Shown: piece after piece, positions 43,623 to 51,675 of the stretch
Numbering within the stretch: the stretch's first letter is position 1
How the letters are laid out: every line of letters starts with the position of its first letter
DNA from: Evansella caseinilytica
Lineage (GTDB): Bacteria; Bacillota; Bacilli; Bacillales; Salisediminibacteriaceae
Assembly: GCF_900107275.1 (NCBI RefSeq)
Contig: NZ_FNPI01000015.1
Coordinates: 83,417-147,416 of the forward strand
Reading direction: 5' to 3'
Length of the DNA stretch: 64,000 nucleotides
Notes under the pieces: generated by a model
The model's input: the letters and a program-made list of their open reading frames with translations, nothing else
Database searches by the model: none
Told to the model about the DNA's origin: nothing
Position numbers and translations under genes: made by a program

Positions 43623-43649
43623 CAAATGAAATGTTAGTTTTTCGTTAGC
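43623..43649 (-). promoter_or_regulatory. CTAAC direct-repeat box upstream of response regulator
   Basis: Minus strand CTAACGAAAAACTAACATT then TCATTTGATACGATATAAC. It matches the box before the ABC permease at nearly every base over ~25 positions, despite unrelated surroundings. Confidence 0.65.
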
Positions 43650-44338
43650 TTTTTTTGCCAAGCGCCGGGCAGATTGAGGCATGGATGTGTGTTGGGCGAA
43701 CAAGTCGTCCGCTGTCCAATGCTGCGCAGCACAAGGATCCTTCATTGTAAGAGGGGACTCAAAGTGAAGTATAAACAAAACGAATACGTGCATTGACTAA
43801 TTTTACTCTTTCCTCATGTTCGAAGAATTTTTCTCCTGCTTTATTAGGGAGAACGACCTCAATGTCATCTGCACAATCCGAGTACAGATTATCACTGCGG
43901 GATAGTGTTGTCATCCGTCCGTTCATCCGTCGCTGTTCGACTTTTCCTTCTCCTGCATTTTTCTAAGTTACCAAACGTTTTTTCCATGTTGGGAATCACA
44001 TATTTTAGTTCCATTAAAATAGCTGCACCTGAAACACTCTTTAACGTTAAAGAGAAGAAATGAAACATTCCATAAACAACTCGAACAAATTCCAAGCGAC
44101 CTGCAACGTATTATTGGCCTGCTACTTACTCGTTCTATCCAACAGCAACAAAGCTTCCGAAACTAGCCAGCCCTTAAAATCAACGATTGTGAACTAGATG
44201 GCATCGGTAAAGCGCGGAATAAGAATAGTTCAGAAAAACACGAATGTTTTCAATTTATTCGGTTTTAATATTCGTTTTTTATGTTGACAGGGGGAACATC
44301 CCTTGATAAACTTATGACTATGTTAATAAACTCTGTGC
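43650..44338. other. Decayed sequence at the island's right edge
   Basis: No supported gene. A short minus-strand stretch near 43797-43905 reads DNLYSDCADDIEVVLPNKAGEKFFEHEERVKLVNARIRFVY without stops and may be a gene remnant, but I do not recognise it. GGAATAAGAA at 44216 matches ten bases of the guaA end and is a weak candidate for the outer att site. Confidence 0.4.
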
Positions 44339-44339
44339 A

Positions 44340-44410
44340 TGTTCGTATAATTTCGGGAATAGGGCCCGTAAGTTTCTACCGAGCTACCGTAAATGGCTTG
44401 ACTATGAACA
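44340..44410 (+). ncRNA. Purine (guanine-class) riboswitch aptamer upstream of pbuG
   Basis: P1 TGTTC.TA/TA.GAACA, P2 CGGG/CCCG with loop AATAGGG, P3 around loop ACCGTAAA. The core AAGTTTCTACC and GACTATG are intact. C in GACTAT marks guanine/hypoxanthine specificity. Confidence 0.92.
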
Positions 44411-44489
44411 AGGAATGAATGACGATTGCAGGTCACCGTTTTCGTCCGTTTCTATTCATACGCGCTGGTTCCATTATTTACTGCTGATG

Positions 44490-44519
44490 CTCCGGGTCTG
44501 GACAGGTCCCGGAGTTTTT
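44490..44519 (+). terminator. Riboswitch-controlled terminator of pbuG leader
   Basis: CTCCGGG pairs with CCCGGAG around TCTGGACAGGT, then TTTTT. It is the expected expression platform between the aptamer and pbuG. Confidence 0.88.
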
Positions 44520-44558
44520 ACGTCTGCAGGGTGATTCTAAACAGGAGCTGATTAGAGA

Positions 44559-45866
44559 ATGGATAAGTATTTCCGTTTTGAAGAGCTTGGGACAAACTAC
44601 AAGCGGGAAATCATGGGTGGTTTTACAACATTTTTAGCAATGGCGTATATTTTATTTGTTAATCCGGATATTTTGAGCGCAGCCGGCATGGATCAAGGTG
44701 CCGTTTATGTAGCAACTGCCTTGGCGGCGGCGGCAGGTACGATTATCATGGGAGTACTGGCGCGTTATCCGATTGCGTTGGCTCCGGGGATGGGCTTGAA
44801 CGCCTTTTTCACGTTTTCCGTTGTTATCGGGATGGGAATACCATGGCAGACTGCCTTGCTCGGTGTTTTTATTTCAGGTCTTATTTTTATTCTTATTACG
44901 TTGGTCGGTATTCGTGAAATGGTAATCAATGCCATCCCGGCGGAATTGAAGTATGCGGCGGCAGCCGGTATCGGTTTATTTATCGCTTTCATCGGTTTGC
45001 AAGGTGCGGAAATTATTGTGCTTTCGGAATCGACATTGGTCACTTTAGGGGATATGACGAGCGGTCATACATTGCTTGCTGTCTTCGGTATTATCGTGAC
45101 GGTTATCTTGATGGGTCTGGGACTTCGCGGCGGAATTTTTTACGGGATGGTCATCACGGTTGTCGTCGGCATCATCTTTCAGCAAATCCCAGTGCCGTCG
45201 GCTGTTATCGGTTCGATCCCAAGTATTGAGCCAACGTTCGGCGCGTTCTTGGAGCCGTTTTCCAATCAGTCCATCGGTGAAATTTTTACGGTAAAATTGA
45301 TCATTGTTATTTTAACATTTTTGTTTGTTGACTTCTTTGATACGGCTGGTACGCTGTACGCCGTTGCCAATCAGGCAGGCTTTGTCAAGGATAACAAGCT
45401 GCCGCGCGCGCAAAAAGCGTTGCTTGCCGATTCCTCTGCGACGGTGATCGGCGCGATTTTCGGTACGTCTACTACAACTGCATACATCGAGTCGTCTTCA
45501 GGGATTGCAGCGGGGGCGAGATCCGGATTTGCATCTGTTGTTACCGGTATACTGTTCCTTGTTGCCTTACTGTTCTCTCCGCTGCTCGTTGTCGTCACTT
45601 CCTATGTTACCGCACCGGCGCTAATCATCGTTGGAATTTTAATGGCTGGCGCGTTAGGGAATATCGAGTGGAAAAAATTTGAGATCGCAGTCCCTGCATT
45701 CCTTACGGTGATCGCCATGCCACTGACCTACAGCATCGCGACGGGAATCGCGCTGGGATTTGTGATGTACCCGATCACAATGCTTGCAAAAGGGAGAGGA
45801 AAAGAAGTCCATCCGATCATGTATATCCTGTTCTTCGTGTTTATTGCTTACTTTATTTGGCATTAA
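44559..45866 (+). CDS. pbuG: Hypoxanthine/guanine permease, NCS2 (AzgA/PbuG) family
   Basis: 435-residue purine uptake carrier with about 13-14 hydrophobic segments. Family motifs: MGGFTTFLAMAYILFVNP at the start, GMGLNAFFTF, FVDFFDTAGTLYAVANQAGF and GTSTTTAYIESSSGIAAGARSG. Length and sequence fit B. subtilis PbuG. ATG 44559 follows AGGAGCTGATTAGAGA. Guanine riboswitch control and its expected place after guaA support the role. It marks the return to chromosomal backbone. Confidence 0.93.
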   Translation: MDKYFRFEELGTNYKREIMGGFTTFLAMAYILFVNPDILSAAGMDQGAVYVATALAAAAGTIIMGVLARYPIALAPGMGLNAFFTFSVVIGMGIPWQTALLGVFISGLIFILITLVGIREMVINAIPAELKYAAAAGIGLFIAFIGLQGAEIIVLSESTLVTLGDMTSGHTLLAVFGIIVTVILMGLGLRGGIFYGMVITVVVGIIFQQIPVPSAVIGSIPSIEPTFGAFLEPFSNQSIGEIFTVKLIIVILTFLFVDFFDTAGTLYAVANQAGFVKDNKLPRAQKALLADSSATVIGAIFGTSTTTAYIESSSGIAAGARSGFASVVTGILFLVALLFSPLLVVVTSYVTAPALIIVGILMAGALGNIEWKKFEIAVPAFLTVIAMPLTYSIATGIALGFVMYPITMLAKGRGKEVHPIMYILFFVFIAYFIWH

Positions 45867-45932
45867 TAACGAATATATTGTTGATGTCGGTGGCGGGGCA
45901 ATATCTCCTTTTCCAAAAAGGTTTCGAAATGA

Positions 45933-45977
45933 GAGGAGCTTTAGAGACAAAATTGTCTTGAAGGCTCTTCTTTTTTT
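45933..45977 (+). terminator. Rho-independent terminator after pbuG
   Basis: Imperfect stem AGAGGAGCTTT...AAGGCTCTTCT with inner GACAA/TTGTC, followed by TTTTTTT. Confidence 0.75.
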
Positions 45978-46088
45978 GTCTACAACTGGAGAATGAGCAC
46001 TGACGGATGGAACGCGGACCTGTCAGCAGCGAGTTTCAGAACAAGGTAAATAAGTAGATTTTGTGAATTAATGAAGAAAACCGTTTAC

Positions 46089-46103
46089 TGAGAATTGTTC
46101 TCA
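46089..46103. promoter_or_regulatory. Fur box upstream of feoA
   Basis: TGAGAATTGTTCTCA matches the 7-1-7 Fur consensus TGATAATNATTATCA as a near-perfect palindrome (one arm base differs). A second half-like TGATAAT follows at about 46119. Iron-replete Fur would repress feoAB. Confidence 0.75.
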
Positions 46104-46159
46104 AAATATAATTTAATTGATAATTTTTTTCAATAAGAACAGCAAATGGGGGAGTGGAA

Positions 46160-46396
46160 ATGCAGCTCAGTGAACTTTCGGTTGGGGAACGGGCGAAAAT
46201 TGTTGATATTTCTGGATGTCAGCTGCTCATTCAAAAGCGGCTGAACCACATGGGGATATTTGAGAACTGTGAGGTTTTGCTGCAAAATATGCTTCCGTTT
46301 GGCGGGCCGTGCATGATTTCCTGCGGTGAACAGTGCATAAGCATCCGCAAGAAGGAAGCAAAAACGATTGTTGTGGAGAAATTGCCATGCAAGTAG
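46160..46396 (+). CDS. feoA: FeoA family ferrous iron transport protein
   Basis: 78-residue SH3-like protein that supports FeoB (LSELSVGERAKIVDI ... KRLNHMGI ... GGPCMISCGEQCISIRKKEA). ATG 46160 is chosen; GTG 46154 lies within the GGGGGAG ribosome binding site. It overlaps feoB by ten bases. Contains several Cys, more than usual for FeoA. Confidence 0.88.
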   Translation: MQLSELSVGERAKIVDISGCQLLIQKRLNHMGIFENCEVLLQNMLPFGGPCMISCGEQCISIRKKEAKTIVVEKLPCK

Positions 46397-48378
46397 CGCT
46401 GCTTGGCAACCCAAATACAGGAAAGACATCGCTTTTTAACGCACTGACAGGCTCCTATGAATATGTGGGAAATTGGAGCGGTGTGACGGTGGAAAAAAAG
46501 GTCGGCATCCTTCGGAACGGAAAAGGAAAGCTCATCGATCTGCCGGGTGTCTACTCATTAAACCCTATTTCAAAGGATGAAACGGTAGTATCCCGATTTC
46601 TTTTAAGCGATACGTTTGAAGAGATGCTGAATATTGTTGATGCCTCGCAGCTGAAACGCAATTTACAGTTAACGCTGCAATTATTGGAGTACGGAAAGCC
46701 GATGACGATCGGGCTGAATATGACCGACGTGGCAACCCGGCGGGGAATAGTGATTGACGAGAAGCTATTAGCAAAGAAGCTACAGGTGCCAGTTGTGCCG
46801 ATTATCGCGCGAAAGGGTGCGGGAGTTGCTTCGCTGGAAGAACAGCTTTACCGATCAGAGGAAAAAACAGTACCGGAAGCAGTACATATTGATTATGGAA
46901 AAACGATGGAGGACGCCATCGAAAAGCTTGCGGCCAAGCTGCCGGACTTGCCGCATCGGAAGCGCTGGCTGGCCATTAACTACCTGGAAGAAAATCCGGT
47001 TGTTCAAAGCTATGTTGAGCAGCATGCGGATCGCGGAATGCTGGCGGGTATCGTTGAACAGCTGAAAAATCAGTTGAAAAAAGAGCAGACAACGATCCAG
47101 CATAACATCTATCAGGCGAGAGAACAATATATAGATGAAGTATTAACCGGTTGTTTAAAAGCGAACGGAAAAGAGGAGAGACCTTTTTCCGAACGGGTTG
47201 ACCGGATTGTCACCCACCGAATTCTCGGCATTCCAATTTTTATTGGTCTGATGTACTTGATGTTCATGCTCACTTTCAATTGGCTTGGATTCCCTTTGTC
47301 AGATGCGCTTGAAGGTTTTTTTTCCGAAACGCTGACGGGCTGGCTGGAAGTATTTTTTGAAACGGTCAATGCCAGCGGCTTTATTCAGGCGCTAGTGTTG
47401 GATGGCATCGTTGCCGGAGTCGGCGGAGTGCTTGTTTTTGTTCCGCAGATTTTTATTCTGTTTCTCTTCATCTCATTGCTGGAGGATTCCGGATATATGG
47501 CGCGCGTGGCGACGGTCATGGATCGGCTGATGCAGTCGATCGGGTTAAACGGAAAGGCGTTCATTCCAATGATTATCGGCTTCGGGTGTAACGTGCCCGG
47601 CGTGATGGCGGCGAGGACCGTGGAGCAGCCGAAGGAACGGCTGTTGACGATTTTGCTGACGCCTTTAATGTCATGCTCGGCGAGACTACCGGTATACGCG
47701 CTGTTTGTCGGTGCTTTTTTTGCCCAGCAGCAGGCTGTAATCGTGCTGTCGTTGTATATTCTCGGCGTCGTCCTGGCGATGATTCTGGCAAAAATCTTTT
47801 CGGTAACAGTACTGAAAAAAGAAGAGTCGTATTTTATCATTGAGTTGCCGCCATACCGATTTCCGCAATGGAAAACGCTGTGGCGAAGCACGTGGGAAAA
47901 AGGAAGAGGCTTCTTGCGAAAAGCGGGAACGTTTATTTTTGCAGGTTCGGTATTTATTTGGTTCCTGTCTTACACTGGTCCCGGCGGTTTTGACGTCGAG
48001 ATGAATGAAAGCTTCCTGGCGAAGATCGGCGGTGTGTTTGCTCCGTTGCTGGAGCCGTTGGGCTTCGGGACATGGCAGGCGGGGGCAGCGCTGCTTACCG
48101 GCTTTTTAGCGAAGGAAGTCGTCGTTGCGACGATGGCGATTATTTACGCCGTGCCGGAAGCATCGATGCAGACGGTGCTGTCGGATGCGTTTACCCCAGT
48201 GGCCGCATACAGTTTTATGGTATTTATTCTACTTTATATTCCTTGTCTGGCAACGGTTGCCGTTATTCGTAAGGAATCAGGTTCTAAAAAAATGACGCTT
48301 CTCAGCATGGGATACGCCTTGGTGATAGCATATATCTTATCTTTGATCGTCTATCAGGTGGGAAGCAGACTGTTTTAA
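46387..48378 (+). CDS. feoB: Ferrous iron transporter FeoB
   Basis: 663 residues. N-terminal G domain with G1 GNPNTGKTS (7-15), G3 DLPGVYS and G4 NMTD, a helical spacer, then the membrane part with Gate motifs (GYMARVATVMDRLMQSIGLNGKAFIPMIIGFGCNVPGVMAARTVEQP, and later LTPLMSCSARLPVYALF). ATG 46387 inside feoA starts at the canonical MQVALLGNPNTGK. Imports Fe2+ driven by GTP-linked gating; controlled by the Fur box before feoA. Confidence 0.95.
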   Translation: MQVALLGNPNTGKTSLFNALTGSYEYVGNWSGVTVEKKVGILRNGKGKLIDLPGVYSLNPISKDETVVSRFLLSDTFEEMLNIVDASQLKRNLQLTLQLLEYGKPMTIGLNMTDVATRRGIVIDEKLLAKKLQVPVVPIIARKGAGVASLEEQLYRSEEKTVPEAVHIDYGKTMEDAIEKLAAKLPDLPHRKRWLAINYLEENPVVQSYVEQHADRGMLAGIVEQLKNQLKKEQTTIQHNIYQAREQYIDEVLTGCLKANGKEERPFSERVDRIVTHRILGIPIFIGLMYLMFMLTFNWLGFPLSDALEGFFSETLTGWLEVFFETVNASGFIQALVLDGIVAGVGGVLVFVPQIFILFLFISLLEDSGYMARVATVMDRLMQSIGLNGKAFIPMIIGFGCNVPGVMAARTVEQPKERLLTILLTPLMSCSARLPVYALFVGAFFAQQQAVIVLSLYILGVVLAMILAKIFSVTVLKKEESYFIIELPPYRFPQWKTLWRSTWEKGRGFLRKAGTFIFAGSVFIWFLSYTGPGGFDVEMNESFLAKIGGVFAPLLEPLGFGTWQAGAALLTGFLAKEVVVATMAIIYAVPEASMQTVLSDAFTPVAAYSFMVFILLYIPCLATVAVIRKESGSKKMTLLSMGYALVIAYILSLIVYQVGSRLF

Positions 48379-48392
48379 AACTTTTAAGTTGT

Positions 48393-48535
48393 GTTCAAAA
48401 AGGAGGACACAACAGCGGCAAGAAGGTCGAGGCGCGGCAGGTTCGAGCAGCGGAGCGTACACGGGACGTACGTGAGCAGCGGAGAGACAAGGCAACGAAG
48501 AGATTCGCCGGCGCTGTATCCCGGACTTTTTGAAC
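48393..48535 (+). mobile_element. MITE-like 143-bp repeat, copy 4 (tandem unit 1)
   Basis: Begins GTTCAAAAAGGAGGACACAACAG, ends CCGGACTTTTTGAAC. Terminal inverted repeats of about 20-24 bases share GTTCAAAAAG, then G..A.A.CAGCG. The core is CGTACACGGGACGTACG between two GAGCAGCGGAG repeats. Followed by a 20-base spacer starting ATCTTCTATTTAC. Confidence 0.85.
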
Positions 48536-48555
48536 ATCTTCTATTTACAATGGTA

Positions 48556-48698
48556 GTTCAAAAAGGAGGACATAACAGCGGCAAGAAGGTCGAGGCGCAG
48601 CAGGCACGAGCAGCGGAGCGTACAAGGAACGTACGAGAGCAGCGGAGAGACAAGGCAACGAAGAGATTCGCCGGCGCTGTATCCCGGACTTTTTGAAC
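48556..48698 (+). mobile_element. MITE-like 143-bp repeat, copy 5 (tandem unit 2)
   Basis: Same family. Differs from unit 1 at a few positions but is identical to unit 3, and is separated from both by the same 20-base spacer. Confidence 0.85.
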
Positions 48699-48718
48699 AT
48701 CTTCTATTTACAATGGTA

Positions 48719-48861
48719 GTTCAAAAAGGAGGACATAACAGCGGCAAGAAGGTCGAGGCGCAGCAGGCACGAGCAGCGGAGCGTACAAGGAACGTACGAG
48801 AGCAGCGGAGAGACAAGGCAACGAAGAGATTCGCCGGCGCTGTATCCCGGACTTTTTGAAC
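48719..48861 (+). mobile_element. MITE-like 143-bp repeat, copy 6 (tandem unit 3)
   Basis: Base-for-base identical to unit 2 as far as I can read, spacer included, so a 163-bp unit was duplicated recently. The three copies separate feoB from its small Cys-rich partner. Confidence 0.85.
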
Positions 48862-48911
48862 ATCTTCTTAAAAAAACAGCATGAAAAATGATCACTTAAA
48901 GGAGTGATAGC

Positions 48912-49079
48912 ATGATATTCAGCTGGATAGCGGGAATCATTATTTTTGCTTACGCGGGGTATGCACTGTATCGCCATGTACAGCAAAGTAAAGAAGGCAA
49001 ATGCGCCAAATGTGAAATGAACAAGAATTGTCATTCGGTGGATAGCGGCTGCTGCAGCGGCATCGAAGAATTAAAATAA
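48912..49079 (+). CDS. FeoB-associated Cys-rich membrane protein
   Basis: 55 residues: one N-terminal helix (MIFSWIAGIIIFAYAGYALY) and a Cys-rich tail (GKCAKCEMNKNCHS ... GCCSG) typical of the FeoB-associated family, often misnamed as virus attachment protein. AAAGGAGTG lies before the ATG. It probably assists Fe2+ uptake at FeoB. Too short for most ORF callers; three MITE-like copies lie between it and feoB. Confidence 0.88.
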   Translation: MIFSWIAGIIIFAYAGYALYRHVQQSKEGKCAKCEMNKNCHSVDSGCCSGIEELK

Positions 49080-49121
49080 CGTCTTGCAGACAGTTTTTTG
49101 ATGGAATTGACTAATTGATAG

Positions 49122-49155
49122 CCGATCATCTGCGCTTAGCAGTTGGTCGGTTTTT
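49122..49155 (+). terminator. Rho-independent terminator after feo genes
   Basis: CCGATCATCTGC and GCAGTTGGTCGG pair with G-T and one mismatch around GCTTA, then TTTTT. Confidence 0.8.
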
Positions 49156-49303
49156 GTTAAATGCAGATGATGAATCAAGAATTTTTCGAAAGAAATAGGA
49201 AATTTTTTTGGCAAGCAATGTTTTCCCGCGCCAATCGTTTGGATGAAAATGCGGCCGTTGCGGCAAACTATTGCTAAACATTGGTAAAACAGGAGGAGAA
49301 AAG

Positions 49304-50404
49304 ATGCCGGCCATTGTCTCCGTTCAACGGTGCATCCCGAAGTATCAAATGGAACAGCAGGAAACCGAAGAAATTGTGCGGGAGCTGTTTGCGGAAGCTT
49401 TTCCCGATATCGATAGGCTGTTGAGAATTTTTCGAAACGGTCAAATTGAAAAACGTCATTTTGTTGTACCGAAAGAATGGTTTCAGGAAGAGCATTCTTT
49501 TGAAGCAAAAAATCAGCTGTATATGAAAGAAGCGGTGTCATTGGGAACAAAGGCTGTTCAACGCTGCCTGAACAATCGTGCTCATCTGATGCGTCCGATC
49601 AAGCCGGAGGAAGTGGATGCCATCTTTTTTGTTTCCAGTACTGGACTGGCTACACCATCTATCGAAGCGCGAATAATGAATCTGCTGCCGTTTTCTCCGC
49701 ACACAAAGCGCATTCCTCTTTGGGGACTTGGATGTGCCGGGGGCGGTGCGGGAATCAGCCGGGCGTATGAATATTGCCTCGCATTTCCCGATGCCAAAGT
49801 GCTTGTGCTGTGTATCGAATTATGCAGTTTGACGTTTCAGCACAAAGATACAAGTAAAAGCAATCTCGTCGGTACATCGTTATTTGCTGACGGTGTAGCC
49901 TGTGCGCTCGTTGTCGGGGATGATGTAGTAAAAAAAAGCGACACAGTCACCACTGGTGCTGTCCCGTTCATCACAGGCACGCAAACAACACTTATGCCCC
50001 GCTCGGAAGACGTGATGGGCTGGGAGGTGAAAAACAGCGGGCTGCATGTCATTTTCTCGCGAGATATTCCGTCGATCATTGACCAGTGGCTGAAGCCGAA
50101 TGTGGACAGTTTTTTACAAAAACATGGGTATGCTTTGAAAGATATCACCCATTTTGTCGCTCACCCAGGCGGTAAAAAGGTGATTGATGCTTATGAAGCA
50201 GGCTTAAGCTTGCCGGAGGGTTTGACGATGTTTTCGAAAAATGTCTTGAAGCAATTTGGCAATATGTCCTCCCCGACTGTCCTATACGTCTTGCAGGAAA
50301 CGATGTCAGCTGTTCCGGCGGAGGGCAGCATCGGATTGATGACAGCGCTTGGCCCCGGGTTCAGTTCAGAATTGGTGCTGCTTCATTGGAGGGAAGCGAA
50401 TTGA
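49304..50404 (+). CDS. Type III polyketide synthase (chalcone synthase family), BpsA-like
   Basis: 366-residue thiolase-fold enzyme that condenses acyl-CoA with malonyl-CoA into alkylpyrones. Catalytic triad visible: C144 (WGLGCAGGGAG), H287 (VAHPGG) and N320 (FGNMSSPT). ATG 49304 has AGGAGGAG upstream. The methyltransferase gene overlaps its stop, the bpsA-bpsB order of B. subtilis. There the products are alkylpyrone methyl ethers; the starter acyl chain here is unknown. Confidence 0.92.
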   Translation: MPAIVSVQRCIPKYQMEQQETEEIVRELFAEAFPDIDRLLRIFRNGQIEKRHFVVPKEWFQEEHSFEAKNQLYMKEAVSLGTKAVQRCLNNRAHLMRPIKPEEVDAIFFVSSTGLATPSIEARIMNLLPFSPHTKRIPLWGLGCAGGGAGISRAYEYCLAFPDAKVLVLCIELCSLTFQHKDTSKSNLVGTSLFADGVACALVVGDDVVKKSDTVTTGAVPFITGTQTTLMPRSEDVMGWEVKNSGLHVIFSRDIPSIIDQWLKPNVDSFLQKHGYALKDITHFVAHPGGKKVIDAYEAGLSLPEGLTMFSKNVLKQFGNMSSPTVLYVLQETMSAVPAEGSIGLMTALGPGFSSELVLLHWREAN

Positions 50405-50922
50405 CCTTTTATTGGCTGATAACAGCCGTTGTTTTAATGCAGCGGGGAATTGAATTAACGATTGCAAAGCGAAACGAAAGCTGGATAAAAAATCGAGGCG
50501 GAATGGAGTATGGAGAGGAGCATTATTCCTGGATTGTTTTTCTTCACGCGGCTTTTTTCGCTGTCTTAACAGTGGAAGTATGGCTGAAGGGAGGCGCCGT
50601 TGCAGCCACGTGGCCGCTATGGTTGAGCGCCTTCGTAGCGGTGCAGTTATTTCGCATCTGGGTGCTGGTTTCCCTTGGACGTTTCTGGAATACGAAAATT
50701 CTCGTTCTTCCGGGGGAAAAACTTGTAAAAAAAGGTCCCTATCGTTGGATAAAACATCCTAACTATTGGATTGTGGCCAGCGAATTGGTGCTTTTGCCGC
50801 TTATTTTTAACGCCTGGATGACTGCTGTGCTGTTTACAATATTGAATGGGATACTGCTCTTGTTTGTGCGTATTCCAAAGGAAGAGGCGGCGTTGCAGTT
50901 ACTTGTGAAATCGGATGATTAG
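50401..50922 (+). CDS. Isoprenylcysteine methyltransferase-family protein, BpsB (YpbQ)-like
   Basis: 173-residue integral membrane methyltransferase with about four helices and the ICMT core (ARTKILVLPGEKLVKKGPYRWIKHPNYWIVASELVLLPL reads from about residue 98, with KGPYRWIKHPNY as key motif). TTG 50401 overlaps the polyketide synthase stop and follows GGAGGG. It likely O-methylates the alkylpyrone made by the preceding enzyme. Confidence 0.9.
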   Translation: MTFYWLITAVVLMQRGIELTIAKRNESWIKNRGGMEYGEEHYSWIVFLHAAFFAVLTVEVWLKGGAVAATWPLWLSAFVAVQLFRIWVLVSLGRFWNTKILVLPGEKLVKKGPYRWIKHPNYWIVASELVLLPLIFNAWMTAVLFTILNGILLLFVRIPKEEAALQLLVKSDD

Positions 50923-51098
50923 CCTTGCTAATGAATGCTTTCCGGACTAAAATAGGAAGAAGTGAAAAAGTACGGGGAAACTCTCGCAAAAACCGGCGAA
51001 ATTCATCGTTGCGCTAGGGCAAGTCCCGATTGTTGTATGAAGAATTGTTATCTGTATCGGCTGAGGAGACTGTCGTTGAAAGGAGGGGCGCCGGGTTG

Positions 51099-51296
51099 AT
51101 GAGCAGCAGGAAAAAGTTTTTTGTGGAAGACGGAGAGTCTGTCAGTGACTGCCTTGACCGGATGAAAATCGCAGGCTACACACCTGTCCGGCGTATGGAA
51201 GAACCGATATTAAAGGAAGTGAAGAAAAACGGAACAGTCGAAGTGGAAGTCGCCAAGCAGCGGATCGTTTTTGAAGGACAGCGAAATGACGGATAA
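51099..51296 (+). CDS. NETI-motif (YebG-like) small protein
   Basis: 65 residues: SRKKFFVEDGESVSDCLDRMKIAGYTPVRRMEEPILKEV matches the Bacillaceae NETI family, with GESV in place of NETI. AAAGGAGGGG upstream supports ATG 51099 or TTG 51096. In B. subtilis yebG lies in the same pbuG-purE interval. Function unknown. Confidence 0.8.
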   Translation: MSSRKKFFVEDGESVSDCLDRMKIAGYTPVRRMEEPILKEVKKNGTVEVEVAKQRIVFEGQRNDG

Positions 51297-51354
51297 TTTC
51301 TCAAAGTGGCCGGAACATACCTGGTCGCTTTTTTTGTACCTGGAATTTGCTCGC

Positions 51355-51501
51355 GACGGGAAAAAACGAGAAAGTGACGGGAAAAATTCGGAATCCGACG
51401 GGAAAACAATGCAAATCGACGGAAAAAAGCGAAGAATCGACGGGAATAACTGCAAAATCGACGGGAATCCGCGCAGTATTGACGGGAATAAACAGAACGT
51501 T
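51355..51501. repeat. 21-bp tandem array (GACGGGAA-type), copy 2
   Basis: Seven contiguous units of exactly 21 bases, each starting GACGG(G)AA (51355, 51376, 51397, 51418, 51439, 51460, 51481), most ending ATC or ATT. The rest of each unit varies. An accidental frame encodes DGK-x4 repeats, but the variation is not codon-like and no start site is evident. Related array at 5588-5757. Confidence 0.85.
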
Positions 51502-51675
51502 GCGCGAAACGAAGGGAAATGGTCATCAATAGCGGTCGAAATAACAAAAATTTTCTCTGTTAAAGATGTTCTGATTCATGTTATTTTGATAATGTAAAAA
51601 GGTAAGCAATGCTCCGGTGGATCACAGCAACTTACCTGATGTGAACGTCAGTTATGCAGTAAGAGGAAGGACGAG

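Larger units (their letters stand above)
30570..44300. other. Accessory island between guaA and pbuG (about 13.7 kb)
   Basis: This stretch breaks the guaA-pbuG neighbourhood expected from B. subtilis. It is visibly AT-richer than either flank, holds IS21 material, a decayed tyrosine integrase and several truncated genes, and carries an internal repeat of the guaA 3' end. The right edge is only approximate. It most likely consists of two stacked integrative elements. Confidence 0.75.

Noticed and set aside
43892..44095. 67-codon minus-strand frame near the island edge
   Set aside because: Not recognised, no start site; possible decayed sequence only.
44216..44225. GGAATAAGAA as the outer att site of the second element
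   Set aside because: Only ten bases match the guaA end; could be chance, so not listed as an att feature.
48393..48861. Possible CRISPR-like array
   Set aside because: Units are 143 bp with identical 20-base spacers and terminal inverted repeats; no cas genes. It is a tandem MITE-like repeat.
51271..51597. 108-codon frame with DGK repeats
   Set aside because: Same explanation as the other 21-bp array; it also overlaps the NETI gene end and lacks a start site.
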